A DNA stretch of 14,402 nt from an uncultured Ruminococcus sp. (GCA_902773245.1 CACYDY010000137.1:1-14402), one strand, 5' to 3'; positions 6,882 through 14,381 are shown, numbered from the stretch's first letter. Notes: a model not told the origin generated them from the sequence alone. Made by a program: numbers and translations.

Positions 6882-8232
6882 AATTATCTTTTTGTCTGAT
6901 CAGCAAGCTATATGATCCGACTTCTTTATACCGTTTTTCAACAATTTTTTTCTCATATTTTTTAACAGAATTATACGACAACGGATCGCTGAAATAATAA
7001 TACTGCTTGTCATAGCCGATCAGAACCAAGCAATGCTCGTTGCATCTCCATTTATACTTTTCTTTTGACGGCTTATGATCTGAGTTTTCTGTGTACCACG
7101 TATCGGTCAGAGCAGAATCTCCCATTCCGATCGTTGCCCAGACAAGAACGGGGATATCTTGGGTAGTATAAGTTTTGGCGATAAAATCAAGAGGTAAATT
7201 ATTCGTACTTTCAGTGTACAGATCGGGATAGTTTAAATTCCTGATCAATATTTCGATAACGTCGGGATAGCACCCGAAGCCGCTGTTCTTTTTAGGATCT
7301 CCTATAAATGCTTCAAATGGCGACGCTCCATAAAGCTTTCCGTCCTTTGTAACTTTCAGATCCTGACGTGGGATCTTTGAAAGCAGCTCGTCATAACTTG
7401 GATTCTTTCCATAATAATCAAGTATCGTCTTCGTGCTTACTATCTCGCAGCCGGTCGGCAAAACGTTGATCTGAGAAAGATGCGATATTTTAATTTGGTA
7501 CTTTTCGGGCGGTTTTCTTTGCTCGGTTTTATTTGATGAAGTATTTTTATCGCTGTCCGTAAGTCTGCTTGAGATCTCCGCATTTTTCAACGTGACGCTG
7601 CTGTTTGTAATTTTCGATTCGTCGTGTAGTTTTTGACTCTCGGTATTTTTATTGCCGGTCAGAGTTCTGTCGGTATCAGTGGTGTTTATAGCTTTAGTGT
7701 CGCTCGAACGCTCTTGTTTTTCGGAGGCGGAGCTGTGCGAAGCTATTGGGGCACTTGCGTCTGAGTCTTTAGGTGTATCCGTGTTTTTGTCGGTATCTGT
7801 ATTGCTCGGGCGATGACTCTTTATACTTCCTTTTTCGCTGTCGGCGCTTTGATCTTTTGTTTTATCACTGTCGGAGGTTTTATTCGTATCGGTATTTTTT
7901 AATGGTTTTACGGTGCTCGACTGCTCTTTTTGCGATGTCTTTTTATCAGTGTCGGCGGCAGTCGGCGCTCTTGAGGAAACGTCTGCCGTTTCCGGCTTTT
8001 CTGTCCCTTTTTGAAGAAGCTCATGCTTTGCCCGATCGTTAGTTTCCGTATCATATTTCGGATATTTTGCGTAAGAAAGCATATCTGCCTGATAATCCAC
8101 GTCAAAATCAGATTTTTCCATTATTTCATAATTATTATCACCGCTTACATTGGCTTTGACAACAAGACCCGTCAAAATCGCCGCACTGACTGCTGCGGTT
8201 ATAATTAAAATTGTTTTTTTCTTAAAGTACAT
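6880..8232 (-). CDS. Exported or membrane-anchored C39-like cysteine peptidase with long disordered linker
   Basis: 450 residues in three parts. (1) A basic N-terminus (KKK at 4-6) and hydrophobic segment to about residue 25; VKA (25-27) could be a signal peptidase I site, so release or anchoring both fit. (2) Residues 61-244 form a Ser/Thr/Asp/Lys-rich linker with no Phe, Trp, Tyr, Cys or Met at all and repeated TDTDK/SDSDK units near 93, 114, 120, 145, 151, 185 and 225. (3) A C-terminal papain-like domain resembling Peptidase_C39_2 (PF13529): Cys262 in LPTGCEIVS, His400 in NEHCLVLIGYD and Asp416 in YFSDPL form the likely catalytic triad. No ABC transporter or bacteriocin gene is nearby, so leader-peptide processing is not indicated; the substrate is unknown. 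The gene lies 30 bases after the DUF5662 gene and has only a distant GGGGG as Shine-Dalgarno (8252-8256), suggesting coupling to it. Confidence 0.85.
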   Translation of the reverse strand: MYFKKKTILIITAAVSAAILTGLVVKANVSGDNNYEIMEKSDFDVDYQADMLSYAKYPKYDTETNDRAKHELLQKGTEKPETADVSSRAPTAADTDKKTSQKEQSSTVKPLKNTDTNKTSDSDKTKDQSADSEKGSIKSHRPSNTDTDKNTDTPKDSDASAPIASHSSASEKQERSSDTKAINTTDTDRTLTGNKNTESQKLHDESKITNSSVTLKNAEISSRLTDSDKNTSSNKTEQRKPPEKYQIKISHLSQINVLPTGCEIVSTKTILDYYGKNPSYDELLSKIPRQDLKVTKDGKLYGASPFEAFIGDPKKNSGFGCYPDVIEILIRNLNYPDLYTESTNNLPLDFIAKTYTTQDIPVLVWATIGMGDSALTDTWYTENSDHKPSKEKYKWRCNEHCLVLIGYDKQYYYFSDPLSYNSVKKYEKKIVEKRYKEVGSYSLLIRQKDN

Positions 8233-8262
8233 ATTCAGATTTATAACCGCACCCCCGATCAG

Positions 8263-8784
8263 CTATTTCAAACGACGAATATACTCAAAGGTTTTCTCCT
8301 CGCCCTCTTCTTTAAGCATAGTCAAAAGCTTTTCAAGAAGCTGAGAAGTGTTCTCATGGATCATTCTTTTCCCCTTTGCTTTCAAAAAATACTCAAGAGG
8401 CGAATCATCGGTATATCTATCACCCAAATAGATTTTGCTGGCAGCGACCCTGTCGCAAAACATCTCTTTTACATATTTCAAAGGCATTTCAACAGGTTCA
8501 AGCTTTTTTGTTTTTGGGTTGTAATCAGTCCAATATTCAAAATGATGACGGTTGCGTCCCTTGTGGTGCATCCATGCCTTGGAGTAACCGTAGGATTCTC
8601 TTTCGGCTTCGTTCGGACTTCTGTTTCCCTGATAAAATTTTGCTCCGGGGATAAATTCGGTGGGGGAAAATTTTGACAGATCGTGCATTAATCCCTGCCA
8701 AAGTATCCCGGCTTTGTAACAATGTTTAATAACCTGATGTCTGTGTTTTGTTACAGTCATAAAATGTTTTATCGCATTTCCCAT
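8263..8784 (-). CDS. DUF5662-type His-rich protein of unknown function
   Basis: 173 residues, cytosolic, mostly helical by composition, no signal or membrane segment. I recognise it from memory as the DUF5662 family, found in Firmicutes and phages, without a known function. Conserved-looking features: TVTKHRHQVIKHC (11-22), GLMHDLSKFSPTEF with the His34-Asp35 pair, WMHHKGRNRHHFEYW (71-85) and CDRVAASK with Asp111. The order His, His-Asp, His-His, Asp resembles the metal-site pattern of HD-domain phosphohydrolases, but that is inference. ATG at 8784 is supported by GGGTG (8791-8795) six bases away. Predicted promoter and a hairpin-bearing leader lie upstream; the peptidase gene follows after 30 bases and is probably cotranscribed. 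Confidence 0.8.
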   Translation of the reverse strand: MGNAIKHFMTVTKHRHQVIKHCYKAGILWQGLMHDLSKFSPTEFIPGAKFYQGNRSPNEAERESYGYSKAWMHHKGRNRHHFEYWTDYNPKTKKLEPVEMPLKYVKEMFCDRVAASKIYLGDRYTDDSPLEYFLKAKGKRMIHENTSQLLEKLLTMLKEEGEEKTFEYIRRLK

Positions 8785-8806
8785 AAAAACACCCGTATTA
8801 TTTTTC

Positions 8807-8837
8807 GGACAGTACGAGAAAGCTCATCGTACTGTCC
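8807..8837. promoter_or_regulatory. Perfect 11-bp inverted repeat in the DUF5662 gene leader
   Basis: GGACAGTACGA (8807-8817) and TCGTACTGTCC (8827-8837) with a nine-base loop. It lies directly downstream of the predicted start (about 8841) and ends 22 bases before the ATG, leaving the Shine-Dalgarno site free. On the minus strand no T-run follows, so it is not a standard terminator in that direction. It could be a 5' stabilising hairpin, an operator, or the binding site for an RNA regulator. Confidence 0.65.
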
Positions 8838-8847
8838 TATTGTTTTA

Positions 8848-8877
8848 ATTATACTCGAAAACGTTATTATTCGGCAA
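8848..8877 (-). promoter_or_regulatory. Predicted promoter of the DUF5662-peptidase pair
   Basis: Minus strand TTGCCG (8872-8877), 18-base spacer, TATAAT (8848-8853). The -10 is perfect and the -35 matches four of six positions. Predicted start near 8841. Confidence 0.55.
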
Positions 8878-8900
8878 TTCAAATATCGTTTGCTATATAA

Positions 8901-9887
8901 TCACAGCAAATGAGAAATGATCTCCTCATGGCTGAGCGAAGAAAGATATGCAGGCGGAACGTCAAACACTGTTTTGCAGCCGCTTGCGCCTTCCTTTGAA
9001 AATCTGTAAGCTGCGCGAGCATATGCAACAAGAACGCAAGCCGTAAATTCGGGATTCGAATCAAGCTTAAGGCTGTATTCGATAATATGGTTATGTTCGC
9101 CGCTGAGTCCCGTTTTTCCGCTTCTGATAACAAGACCGCCGTGTGGCAATCCGCTGTGATCACGAGCCATTTCTTCCTTTGTGATAAAGTTTACTGTTGT
9201 GTCATAATCGGAGAAATAGTTGGGCATGGTTTTGATCTGCTGCTCGATCTTAGCCTTGTCGGCGCCTTCTTTCGCAACAACATAGCAAACTCTCGTATGC
9301 TTCTGTCTTGTAGTAAGCTCGGGATTCTCACCGTTTCGAACAGAATTTAAAGCCGCCTCAACCGGCACGGTGTACTGTCTTGCATCGGCAACTCCGTCGA
9401 TTCTTCTTACTGCGTCGGAATGACCCTGGCTGACGCCCTTTCCCCAGAATGTATAATCAACACCGTCGGTAAGAATGCAGTTTGCATACAGTCTGTTGAG
9501 GGAGAACATTCCCGGATCCCAGCCTACGGAAATAACACCGATGTTTCCGCCCTCTTTTGCCGCTGCGTCAACATTTGCAAAATGCGTCGGAATGTTAGCG
9601 TGAGTGTCAAAGCTGTCAATAACATTGAAAAGCTTTGCAAGCTTCGGAGTCATAGTCGGAAGATCCGTAGCGCTTCCGCCGCAAATGATCATAACATCAA
9701 TTTTATCCTTATAATCCTCAACATTGTTTGCAGATACGACCGGAACGCCCTCTGTGGCGATCTTAACAGTTTCGGGATCTCTTCTTGAAAATACCGCTGC
9801 AAGCTCGGTATCCTTATTTTGTCTTATAGCTGCTTCAACGCCTTTGCCGAGGTTTCCGTAGCCATAAATACCTATTCTTATGCTCAT
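8901..9887 (-). CDS. ddh: meso-Diaminopimelate D-dehydrogenase
   Basis: NADPH-dependent enzyme that reductively aminates L-2-amino-6-oxopimelate (open-chain tetrahydrodipicolinate) to meso-diaminopimelate in one step, feeding peptidoglycan and lysine synthesis and bypassing the acyl-blocked DapD/E/F route. 328 residues, the normal length. Rossmann motif GIYGYGNLGKG (6-16); VFSRRD (32-37) for NADP phosphate contact; IICGGSATDLP (67-77); IDSFDTH (90-96); SVGWDPGMFS (120-129) and GKGVSQGHSDAVRR (149-162) for substrate binding. All are typical of Ddh. The start at 9887 is fixed by AGAGGTGT (9893-9900) and by the family N-terminus; an open frame eight codons longer has no such support. It has its own promoter and no obvious terminator. 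Confidence 0.95.
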   Translation of the reverse strand: MSIRIGIYGYGNLGKGVEAAIRQNKDTELAAVFSRRDPETVKIATEGVPVVSANNVEDYKDKIDVMIICGGSATDLPTMTPKLAKLFNVIDSFDTHANIPTHFANVDAAAKEGGNIGVISVGWDPGMFSLNRLYANCILTDGVDYTFWGKGVSQGHSDAVRRIDGVADARQYTVPVEAALNSVRNGENPELTTRQKHTRVCYVVAKEGADKAKIEQQIKTMPNYFSDYDTTVNFITKEEMARDHSGLPHGGLVIRSGKTGLSGEHNHIIEYSLKLDSNPEFTACVLVAYARAAYRFSKEGASGCKTVFDVPPAYLSSLSHEEIISHLL

Positions 9888-9939
9888 TGTAAACACCTCT
9901 TTAAATATCAATATGTAATGAAAAAAGCACTACAATGAA

Positions 9940-9968
9940 ATTATACAACAAAATAATCTTCAAATCAA
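9940..9968 (-). promoter_or_regulatory. Predicted ddh promoter
   Basis: Minus strand TTGATT (9963-9968), 17-base spacer, TATAAT (9940-9945). Perfect -10, four of six in -35, ideal spacing. Start near 9933 gives a leader of about 45 bases that ends in AGAGGTG. Confidence 0.75.
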
Positions 9969-10016
9969 CCGTATAATCTTATTTTTGAAAGATTTTTTCG
10001 TAAAAATGCAAATTCT

Positions 10017-10811
10017 TTAAGAAATACTACTGTATTCATTCCAATAACCGACTGTTTTGAAGCCTATTTTTTCATAAATTCGTATTTCCCTTTCCCTGTG
10101 CAAAAACACACGGCTTTTTTTGGAAAGCTCTTTAGCAGTCAGATAACCGACCAATGCAGAAGCAAACCCTCTGTTCCGATATTCGCTGTCGGTTGCAACG
10201 CAGCCTATAACGGACGAATTCTTTGAAACTGCCGTCACCGCTGCGGTTGAAACTATTTCTCCGCAGGAAGCTCTCACTGCGAAAACCTTCGACACACCAT
10301 GACGAATACGATGTGAAATATCAAGAAAATAGCTTTCATAATCCGACAGCGCCGACTTGTTTGAGTTTTCCCGAAGCAGGAGATCATATATCTTTTTCAG
10401 CTGAGAAAAATCGCTCGAAACACGGCATATTACAAACCCGCCGTCAATCTCGAAGTTCATATTTCCAACAGACTCACACATCATCGTTTCGCCTATTCTA
10501 AGCTCCATGTCGCAGTTAAGATTCAAGCTGCTGTCACAGAATATGTTTGACAAATCAAGCATTCCGACAAATTCATCAAGCTCGGCAAAATCATGTGTTT
10601 CGCCGCAAATTATCAGCGTTGAATAATATTTGCAAAAAACACATCGGGCATTGCCGCTTTCATCACGCTGAATCCAAAAATCCAAAAAATCATACTTTTT
10701 GCCGTGATACGCCTCATGATAAGAAATAATACTCGAACCATAAGGCGAATTTTCACAAAGCTTTAAAAGATCAAGTTCAAATTTTCTGCTGAAATCATTA
10801 ATATAAATCAT
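10017..10811 (-). CDS. GNAT-family N-acetyltransferase, substrate unknown
   Basis: 264 residues, cytosolic. The C-terminal half (from about 130) is a GNAT domain: strand SVIGCVATDSEYRNRGFASALV carries the acetyl-CoA pyrophosphate loop (RNRGFA, 212-217), and RIYEKIGFKTVG (244-255) is the usual closing motif B. The N-terminal half (1 to about 125) has no motif I recognise and may be a degenerate GNAT-like or substrate-binding domain. It starts only three bases after the stop of the upstream M42 peptidase gene, with a weak AGGCGG about 13 bases away inside that gene, which suggests translational coupling. The tight link to two aminopeptidases could mean peptide or amino-group acetylation, but this is only context. 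Confidence 0.85.
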   Translation of the reverse strand: MIYINDFSRKFELDLLKLCENSPYGSSIISYHEAYHGKKYDFLDFWIQRDESGNARCVFCKYYSTLIICGETHDFAELDEFVGMLDLSNIFCDSSLNLNCDMELRIGETMMCESVGNMNFEIDGGFVICRVSSDFSQLKKIYDLLLRENSNKSALSDYESYFLDISHRIRHGVSKVFAVRASCGEIVSTAAVTAVSKNSSVIGCVATDSEYRNRGFASALVGYLTAKELSKKSRVFLHREREIRIYEKIGFKTVGYWNEYSSIS

Positions 10812-10814
10812 AAT

Positions 10815-11843
10815 TTATATTTTTCCGCCTGCGATAGTGTTTGCAAGCTCCCTGACAGTCTGATAGACAGCCTCAATATCGGATTTAAATGCTGTTGTGT
10901 GAGGCGCATGGAGATAGCGGCACGGAAGAGATATTGCGATCGTTCTGACACCACCTTTTGTTGTGCTGATAACACCTGCGTCGTTGCCGCCTGCAACAGC
11001 CTTTTTGGGCTGAGCCTTGACGCCTGCCCTTTTTGAAGCGTTAAAAGCTTCTTTATAAAGCTCTTTGTCATAAACAGTTCTTCTGTCCATAAAGGAAACA
11101 ACTGCGCCCTCACCGAGCCTGCAAACCTGCTTGCTTTCGTCAACATTTGGAATATCGGCTGCGGTAGTCGTTTCAACAACTATTGAAAAATCAGGATCAA
11201 CAGTATAGGCAGCGGTTTTTGCGCCTCTAAGACCCACTTCTTCCTGAACGACAAATGTAAAATACATATCAAACGGGAGCTCGCTTTTTATAAGTTCGAT
11301 CAAAACAAGACAACCTACTCTGTCATCAAGCGCTTTGGTAATGATCGCTTGTTCGTTTTCTTCAAAGAAGCCCTCAAAAGCGACGAGATCGCCGACTTCG
11401 ATATTATTCTCGGCGTCTTCCTTGTCGAGCGCTCCGATATCTATATACATAGAAGAAAGCTTCGGGATCTCGGTTCTGCTGTCGCCCGACGACAAATGAA
11501 TAGGTTTTATTCCGAAAACTCCGTTAATATTTGAAGAGCAAAGCCGAACGCTTTTACCGGAGATAATTCTTCTGTCAATACCGCCGACTTCATCAATTCC
11601 GAGAGTTCCGTCGCTGTTGACGGAAGTAACTATAAATCCTACCTCGTCCATATGCGCCGACAAAAGAAGCTTGTTTTCGGCACGTTCCCTGCCCTTTTTG
11701 AAAACAATAATATTTCCGCTTTTGTCCACTGCCACTTCATCGGCAAAGCCGTCGATTTCGGAGATGATAATATTCCTGATCTCGTCCTCACCCGACGAAA
11801 CTCCGTTAGCAAGGCAAAGCTTTTTTAATAATTCTATATTCAT
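10815..11843 (-). CDS. M42 family metallopeptidase (glutamyl aminopeptidase-like), downstream copy
   Basis: Dinuclear-metal aminopeptidase of the M42/TET type, usually a large cytosolic oligomer that trims peptides to amino acids. 342 residues, normal length. Metal and catalytic positions read in order: SAHMDEVGF (His64, catalytic-type Asp66), ALDDRVGC (bridging Asp173), VQEEVGLRGA (base Glu201, ligand Glu202), VVETTTAAD (Glu224 where many members have Asp) and LHAPHT (His312). The C-terminal GGNDAG (285-290) corresponds to the GGTDA block of the family. AGGTGA lies about eight bases before the ATG in the 13-base gap behind the other M42 gene, so they are cotranscribed. Fewer residues are shared with the neighbour than expected for a recent duplicate, so the pair is an old duplication or separate acquisitions. 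Confidence 0.93.
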   Translation of the reverse strand: MNIELLKKLCLANGVSSGEDEIRNIIISEIDGFADEVAVDKSGNIIVFKKGRERAENKLLLSAHMDEVGFIVTSVNSDGTLGIDEVGGIDRRIISGKSVRLCSSNINGVFGIKPIHLSSGDSRTEIPKLSSMYIDIGALDKEDAENNIEVGDLVAFEGFFEENEQAIITKALDDRVGCLVLIELIKSELPFDMYFTFVVQEEVGLRGAKTAAYTVDPDFSIVVETTTAADIPNVDESKQVCRLGEGAVVSFMDRRTVYDKELYKEAFNASKRAGVKAQPKKAVAGGNDAGVISTTKGGVRTIAISLPCRYLHAPHTTAFKSDIEAVYQTVRELANTIAGGKI

Positions 11844-11856
11844 AATAAATCACCTA

Positions 11857-12867
11857 TCAACACGCTGTTCTGATATATTCGTATATCAGTTGTGCGATAC
11901 TTTCTATGTCATCAATGCTCACGATCTCCGCGCCGGTGTGCATATTTCTTTGCGGAATTGAAACTACGGCAGTGGGTATTCCGCTTCTGGTTATTGAGAT
12001 CTTATCGGCATTTGTTCCCGTAAGTCCGCCTGTCACCTCAAGCTGATACGGTATGTTATTCTCTTTTGCGAGCGATATGAATTTGTAAGACATTCTTCGG
12101 GAAAGCACGGGTGAAATGCAGATCATAGCTCCTTTTCCCATTTCTCCGCCCTCAAAAGCTTCGACTCCTCTTTGACGGGCAAAGCTTACATCAACGGAGA
12201 TAGCTTCATCGGGATAGATCGAAAACGCAGCGGTCGACGCTCCTTTTCCGTAGGTTTCTTCCTGTGAAGTAAAAGCAAAGGTAACTCCCGTATTTACCGG
12301 GTTTTCTTTGATAAGCTGAGCAACTCTGAGCAGCAGCGCACAGCTTGCACGGTTATCTGTGGAACAGCAGGCGAATCTGTTGTTAAGCAGCACGATAGGA
12401 GTTGAATCATATGCTACGGCATCTCCGATTTGGATAAGCTCCTTCACCCTGTCCGGGGAAAGTCCCGTGTCAAGATAGATGCTGTCGGCAGACGGAGCTT
12501 TATCCTCACCTCCGTCTGCAAGATGGGGCGGCAAACAGCAGACAACAGCCGTGATCTCACCGCTGTCGGCAAGAACCTTGAAACGTGTGTCCTGAACTAC
12601 ACGCATATCCATTCCGCCGCACTGACTTACCTTTAAAAAACCGTTTTCATCTATATAGGTAACAACAAATCCAATTTCATCAAGATGAGCGTCAAGCATG
12701 ATATTGTGTTCTTCTATGTCACCTATTTTTGCAATTACATTATTACTTTTGTCTATAATAACTTCATCGGCATATTTTGAAATTTCATCTTTGAGAAGCT
12801 TGCTTATATTCTCCTCACGACCCGAAACTCCTTTTGCCGTACAAAGTTTTTTGAGCAGCTCAATCAT
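11857..12867 (-). CDS. M42 family metallopeptidase, upstream copy
   Basis: 336 residues, second M42 aminopeptidase. Ligand set complete: DAHLDEIGF (His61, Asp63), CSTDNRAS (Asp171), TSQEETYGKGA (Glu203, Glu204), SVDVSFA (Asp226) and NMHTGAE (His310). It differs from the downstream copy by having Asp rather than Glu at the fourth ligand position and GGLTGTNADKI (280-290) in place of the shorter GGNDAG block, so substrate range probably differs. GAGGAG (12875-12880) is seven bases before the ATG. A 16-base palindrome sits immediately upstream in the 52-base gap after murD, so this gene either is read from murD or has a regulated start of its own. Cytosolic; no signal peptide. Confidence 0.93.
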   Translation of the reverse strand: MIELLKKLCTAKGVSGREENISKLLKDEISKYADEVIIDKSNNVIAKIGDIEEHNIMLDAHLDEIGFVVTYIDENGFLKVSQCGGMDMRVVQDTRFKVLADSGEITAVVCCLPPHLADGGEDKAPSADSIYLDTGLSPDRVKELIQIGDAVAYDSTPIVLLNNRFACCSTDNRASCALLLRVAQLIKENPVNTGVTFAFTSQEETYGKGASTAAFSIYPDEAISVDVSFARQRGVEAFEGGEMGKGAMICISPVLSRRMSYKFISLAKENNIPYQLEVTGGLTGTNADKISITRSGIPTAVVSIPQRNMHTGAEIVSIDDIESIAQLIYEYIRTAC

Positions 12868-12880
12868 AGTAATTCTCCTC

Positions 12881-12896
12881 GTTTACTAAAGTAAAC
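12881..12896. promoter_or_regulatory. 16-base palindrome upstream of the M42 gene pair
   Basis: GTTTACT-AA-AGTAAAC, perfect 7-base arms, directly next to the GAGGAG Shine-Dalgarno site (12875-12880) and 24 bases after the murD stop. As RNA it could form a 6-bp stem with a four-base loop, which is weak and AT-rich; as DNA it has the form of a dimeric repressor site. TTGATT-like sequence upstream on the minus strand gives no good -10 match, so a separate promoter is not established. Confidence 0.45.
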
Positions 12897-12919
12897 CATG
12901 TTAAATTCAAAATCAAAAA

Positions 12920-14311
12920 TCAAAGATCATTGACCAGGCTCTTGAAATGCTCGCCGCGCTCTTCGAAATTTTTGTACAAATCGAAGCTTGCGCTTGCAGG
13001 CGACATGGAAACGATATCACCCGGCTCGGAATTTTCAAAAGCGGCATTCACAGCCTGTTCCATATTCTCAACCTTAATAATTGTCGGATTTCCCTGTGAA
13101 TAATCCTTCGCCTGCAGAATAGCCTTTTCGATCTTAGGTCCCGTTGCTCCCATTATTATGGCAGTTTTGACCTTTTTTACGATCAATTCGCCAAGCTCGG
13201 TATAGTCAAGATGTTTGTCGTAGCCGCCGAGGATAACAATTATTTTTTCGTCATAAAGCGACAATGTTCCGAGAGCGGTTCTTGTGGGACTTGAAGCGAT
13301 CGAATCATTGTAATACTTAACACCGTTTAATTCTCTGACAAATTCGTTTCTGTGAGCAACTCCGCCAAAGGTTTTAGCAACCTTAACAATGGACTCGACC
13401 GAAACATCACCCCATACCGCCGAAATTGCAGCCAAATAATTTTCAACATTATGCAAACCCGGAATTTTTATTTCCGACTTGTTGATAATTTTTGTTTCTC
13501 TGCCGTTTTCAGAAAAGATCAGATCTCCGTTTTCATTCATATAAGCGCCGTTCTCAACCTTCTGTCTGCGTGAGAACTTACAAAGCTTTCCTCTGACATT
13601 CTCCGAAAAGGAATTTGAGATCTCGTTGTCCAAATTCAGCACACTCTTTGAAAACGCATTTTGATGAAGTACAATATTTCTTTTTGCATCAATATACTCC
13701 TGCATATCCTTGTGGATATCCAGGTGATTCGGAGTCAAATTGGTAACGACTGCAACATCGGGACTTCTTCTCATTGAAATAAGCTGAAAACTCGAAAGTT
13801 CCACTACTGCAAAGTCATTTTCGGAAAATGACTCTATTTCAGGCAAAAGAGGCTTTCCGATATTTCCGCCAAGATGAACGGTCTTTCCCTCGGCTTTAAG
13901 GAACTCGGAGATAACGGTAGTCGTTGTTGTTTTTCCGTCGCTGCCCGTTACAGCTATTATTTTGCACGGACAAATATCGAAAAACACTTCCATTTCGGAC
14001 GTTACGACCACACCCCTGTTTCTCATTTGAACAAGCTCATCCATATAGTAACGCATTCCCGGAGTTCGGAAAACTATGTCAACATCAAGATCATTGAGAT
14101 AGTTTTCACCCAAGCTGAGTTTTGCTCCCGCATTTTGCGCTTCCACAGCCATATCCCCCAGCTGCTCCTGCGTTCTTTTATCACAGGCAATAACGCTTGC
14201 TCCGTATTTTGTAAACAAACCGATAAGCGGAAGGTTACTTCTTCCTATTCCGCAAAGAGCAATTCTTTTGCCGTCAAGGCATTTCAAAAAGTGTTCCGTT
14301 TTTGTATCCAT
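12920..14311 (-). CDS. murD: UDP-N-acetylmuramoyl-L-alanine--D-glutamate ligase (MurD)
   Basis: Cytosolic ATP-dependent Mur ligase adding D-glutamate to UDP-MurNAc-L-Ala in peptidoglycan precursor synthesis. 463 residues, typical length. N-terminal UDP-binding domain with LCGIGRSNLPL (19-29) and FRTPGM (81-86); central ATPase domain with P-loop VTGSDGKTTTTT (121-132), ELSSFQL (171-177) and NLTPNHLDIH (191-200) supplying metal and lysine-region contacts; C-terminal domain with YYNDSIASSPTRT and ILGGYDKHLDY, specific for MurD, and MSPASASFDLYKNFEERG near the end. The start at 14311 is chosen because AGAGAGGT (14320-14327) lies suitably upstream and the longer frame adds a non-family N-terminus. 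It is not in a dcw cluster here; the neighbours downstream are M42 peptidases, and ddh, another peptidoglycan gene, is close. Confidence 0.95.
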   Translation of the reverse strand: MDTKTEHFLKCLDGKRIALCGIGRSNLPLIGLFTKYGASVIACDKRTQEQLGDMAVEAQNAGAKLSLGENYLNDLDVDIVFRTPGMRYYMDELVQMRNRGVVVTSEMEVFFDICPCKIIAVTGSDGKTTTTTVISEFLKAEGKTVHLGGNIGKPLLPEIESFSENDFAVVELSSFQLISMRRSPDVAVVTNLTPNHLDIHKDMQEYIDAKRNIVLHQNAFSKSVLNLDNEISNSFSENVRGKLCKFSRRQKVENGAYMNENGDLIFSENGRETKIINKSEIKIPGLHNVENYLAAISAVWGDVSVESIVKVAKTFGGVAHRNEFVRELNGVKYYNDSIASSPTRTALGTLSLYDEKIIVILGGYDKHLDYTELGELIVKKVKTAIIMGATGPKIEKAILQAKDYSQGNPTIIKVENMEQAVNAAFENSEPGDIVSMSPASASFDLYKNFEERGEHFKSLVNDL

Positions 14312-14375
14312 TATAAAAAAACCTCTCTGTATAAAAAATCTAAGTAATAATTTCAAAATTTATCCTAACATATTA

Positions 14376-14381
14376 ATTATA
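14376..14381 (-). promoter_or_regulatory. Likely murD -10 box, -35 beyond the window edge
   Basis: Minus strand TATAAT (14376-14381) in an AT-rich stretch. The matching -35 would fall at about 14399-14404 and is cut by the end of the window. Predicted start near 14369 gives a leader of about 57 bases. A TTGAAA/TATACA pair closer to the gene was discounted because it would place the start on the Shine-Dalgarno site. Confidence 0.45.

Noticed and set aside
7500..8000. Recurrent GTCGGTATC-like words as a CRISPR or tandem DNA repeat
   Set aside because: They are irregularly spaced and in frame with the Thr/Asp/Ser/Lys repeats of the peptidase linker, so they are coding low-complexity sequence.
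7773..8042. Plus-strand frame rich in CRR and FYS repeats opposite the peptidase linker
   Set aside because: Its repetitive look comes from the antisense of the TDTDK repeat codons, not from a gene.
8889..8910. Six-base inverted repeat TTTGCT/AGCAAA at the ddh stop as terminator
   Set aside because: Short AT-rich stem with no T-run after it on the minus strand.
10808..11179. Minus-strand frame inside the downstream M42 gene
   Set aside because: Out-of-frame shadow; the M42 frame is complete with all metal ligands.
14328..14356. TTGAAA-17-TATACA as murD promoter
   Set aside because: Transcription would start on the Shine-Dalgarno site, leaving the mRNA without it.
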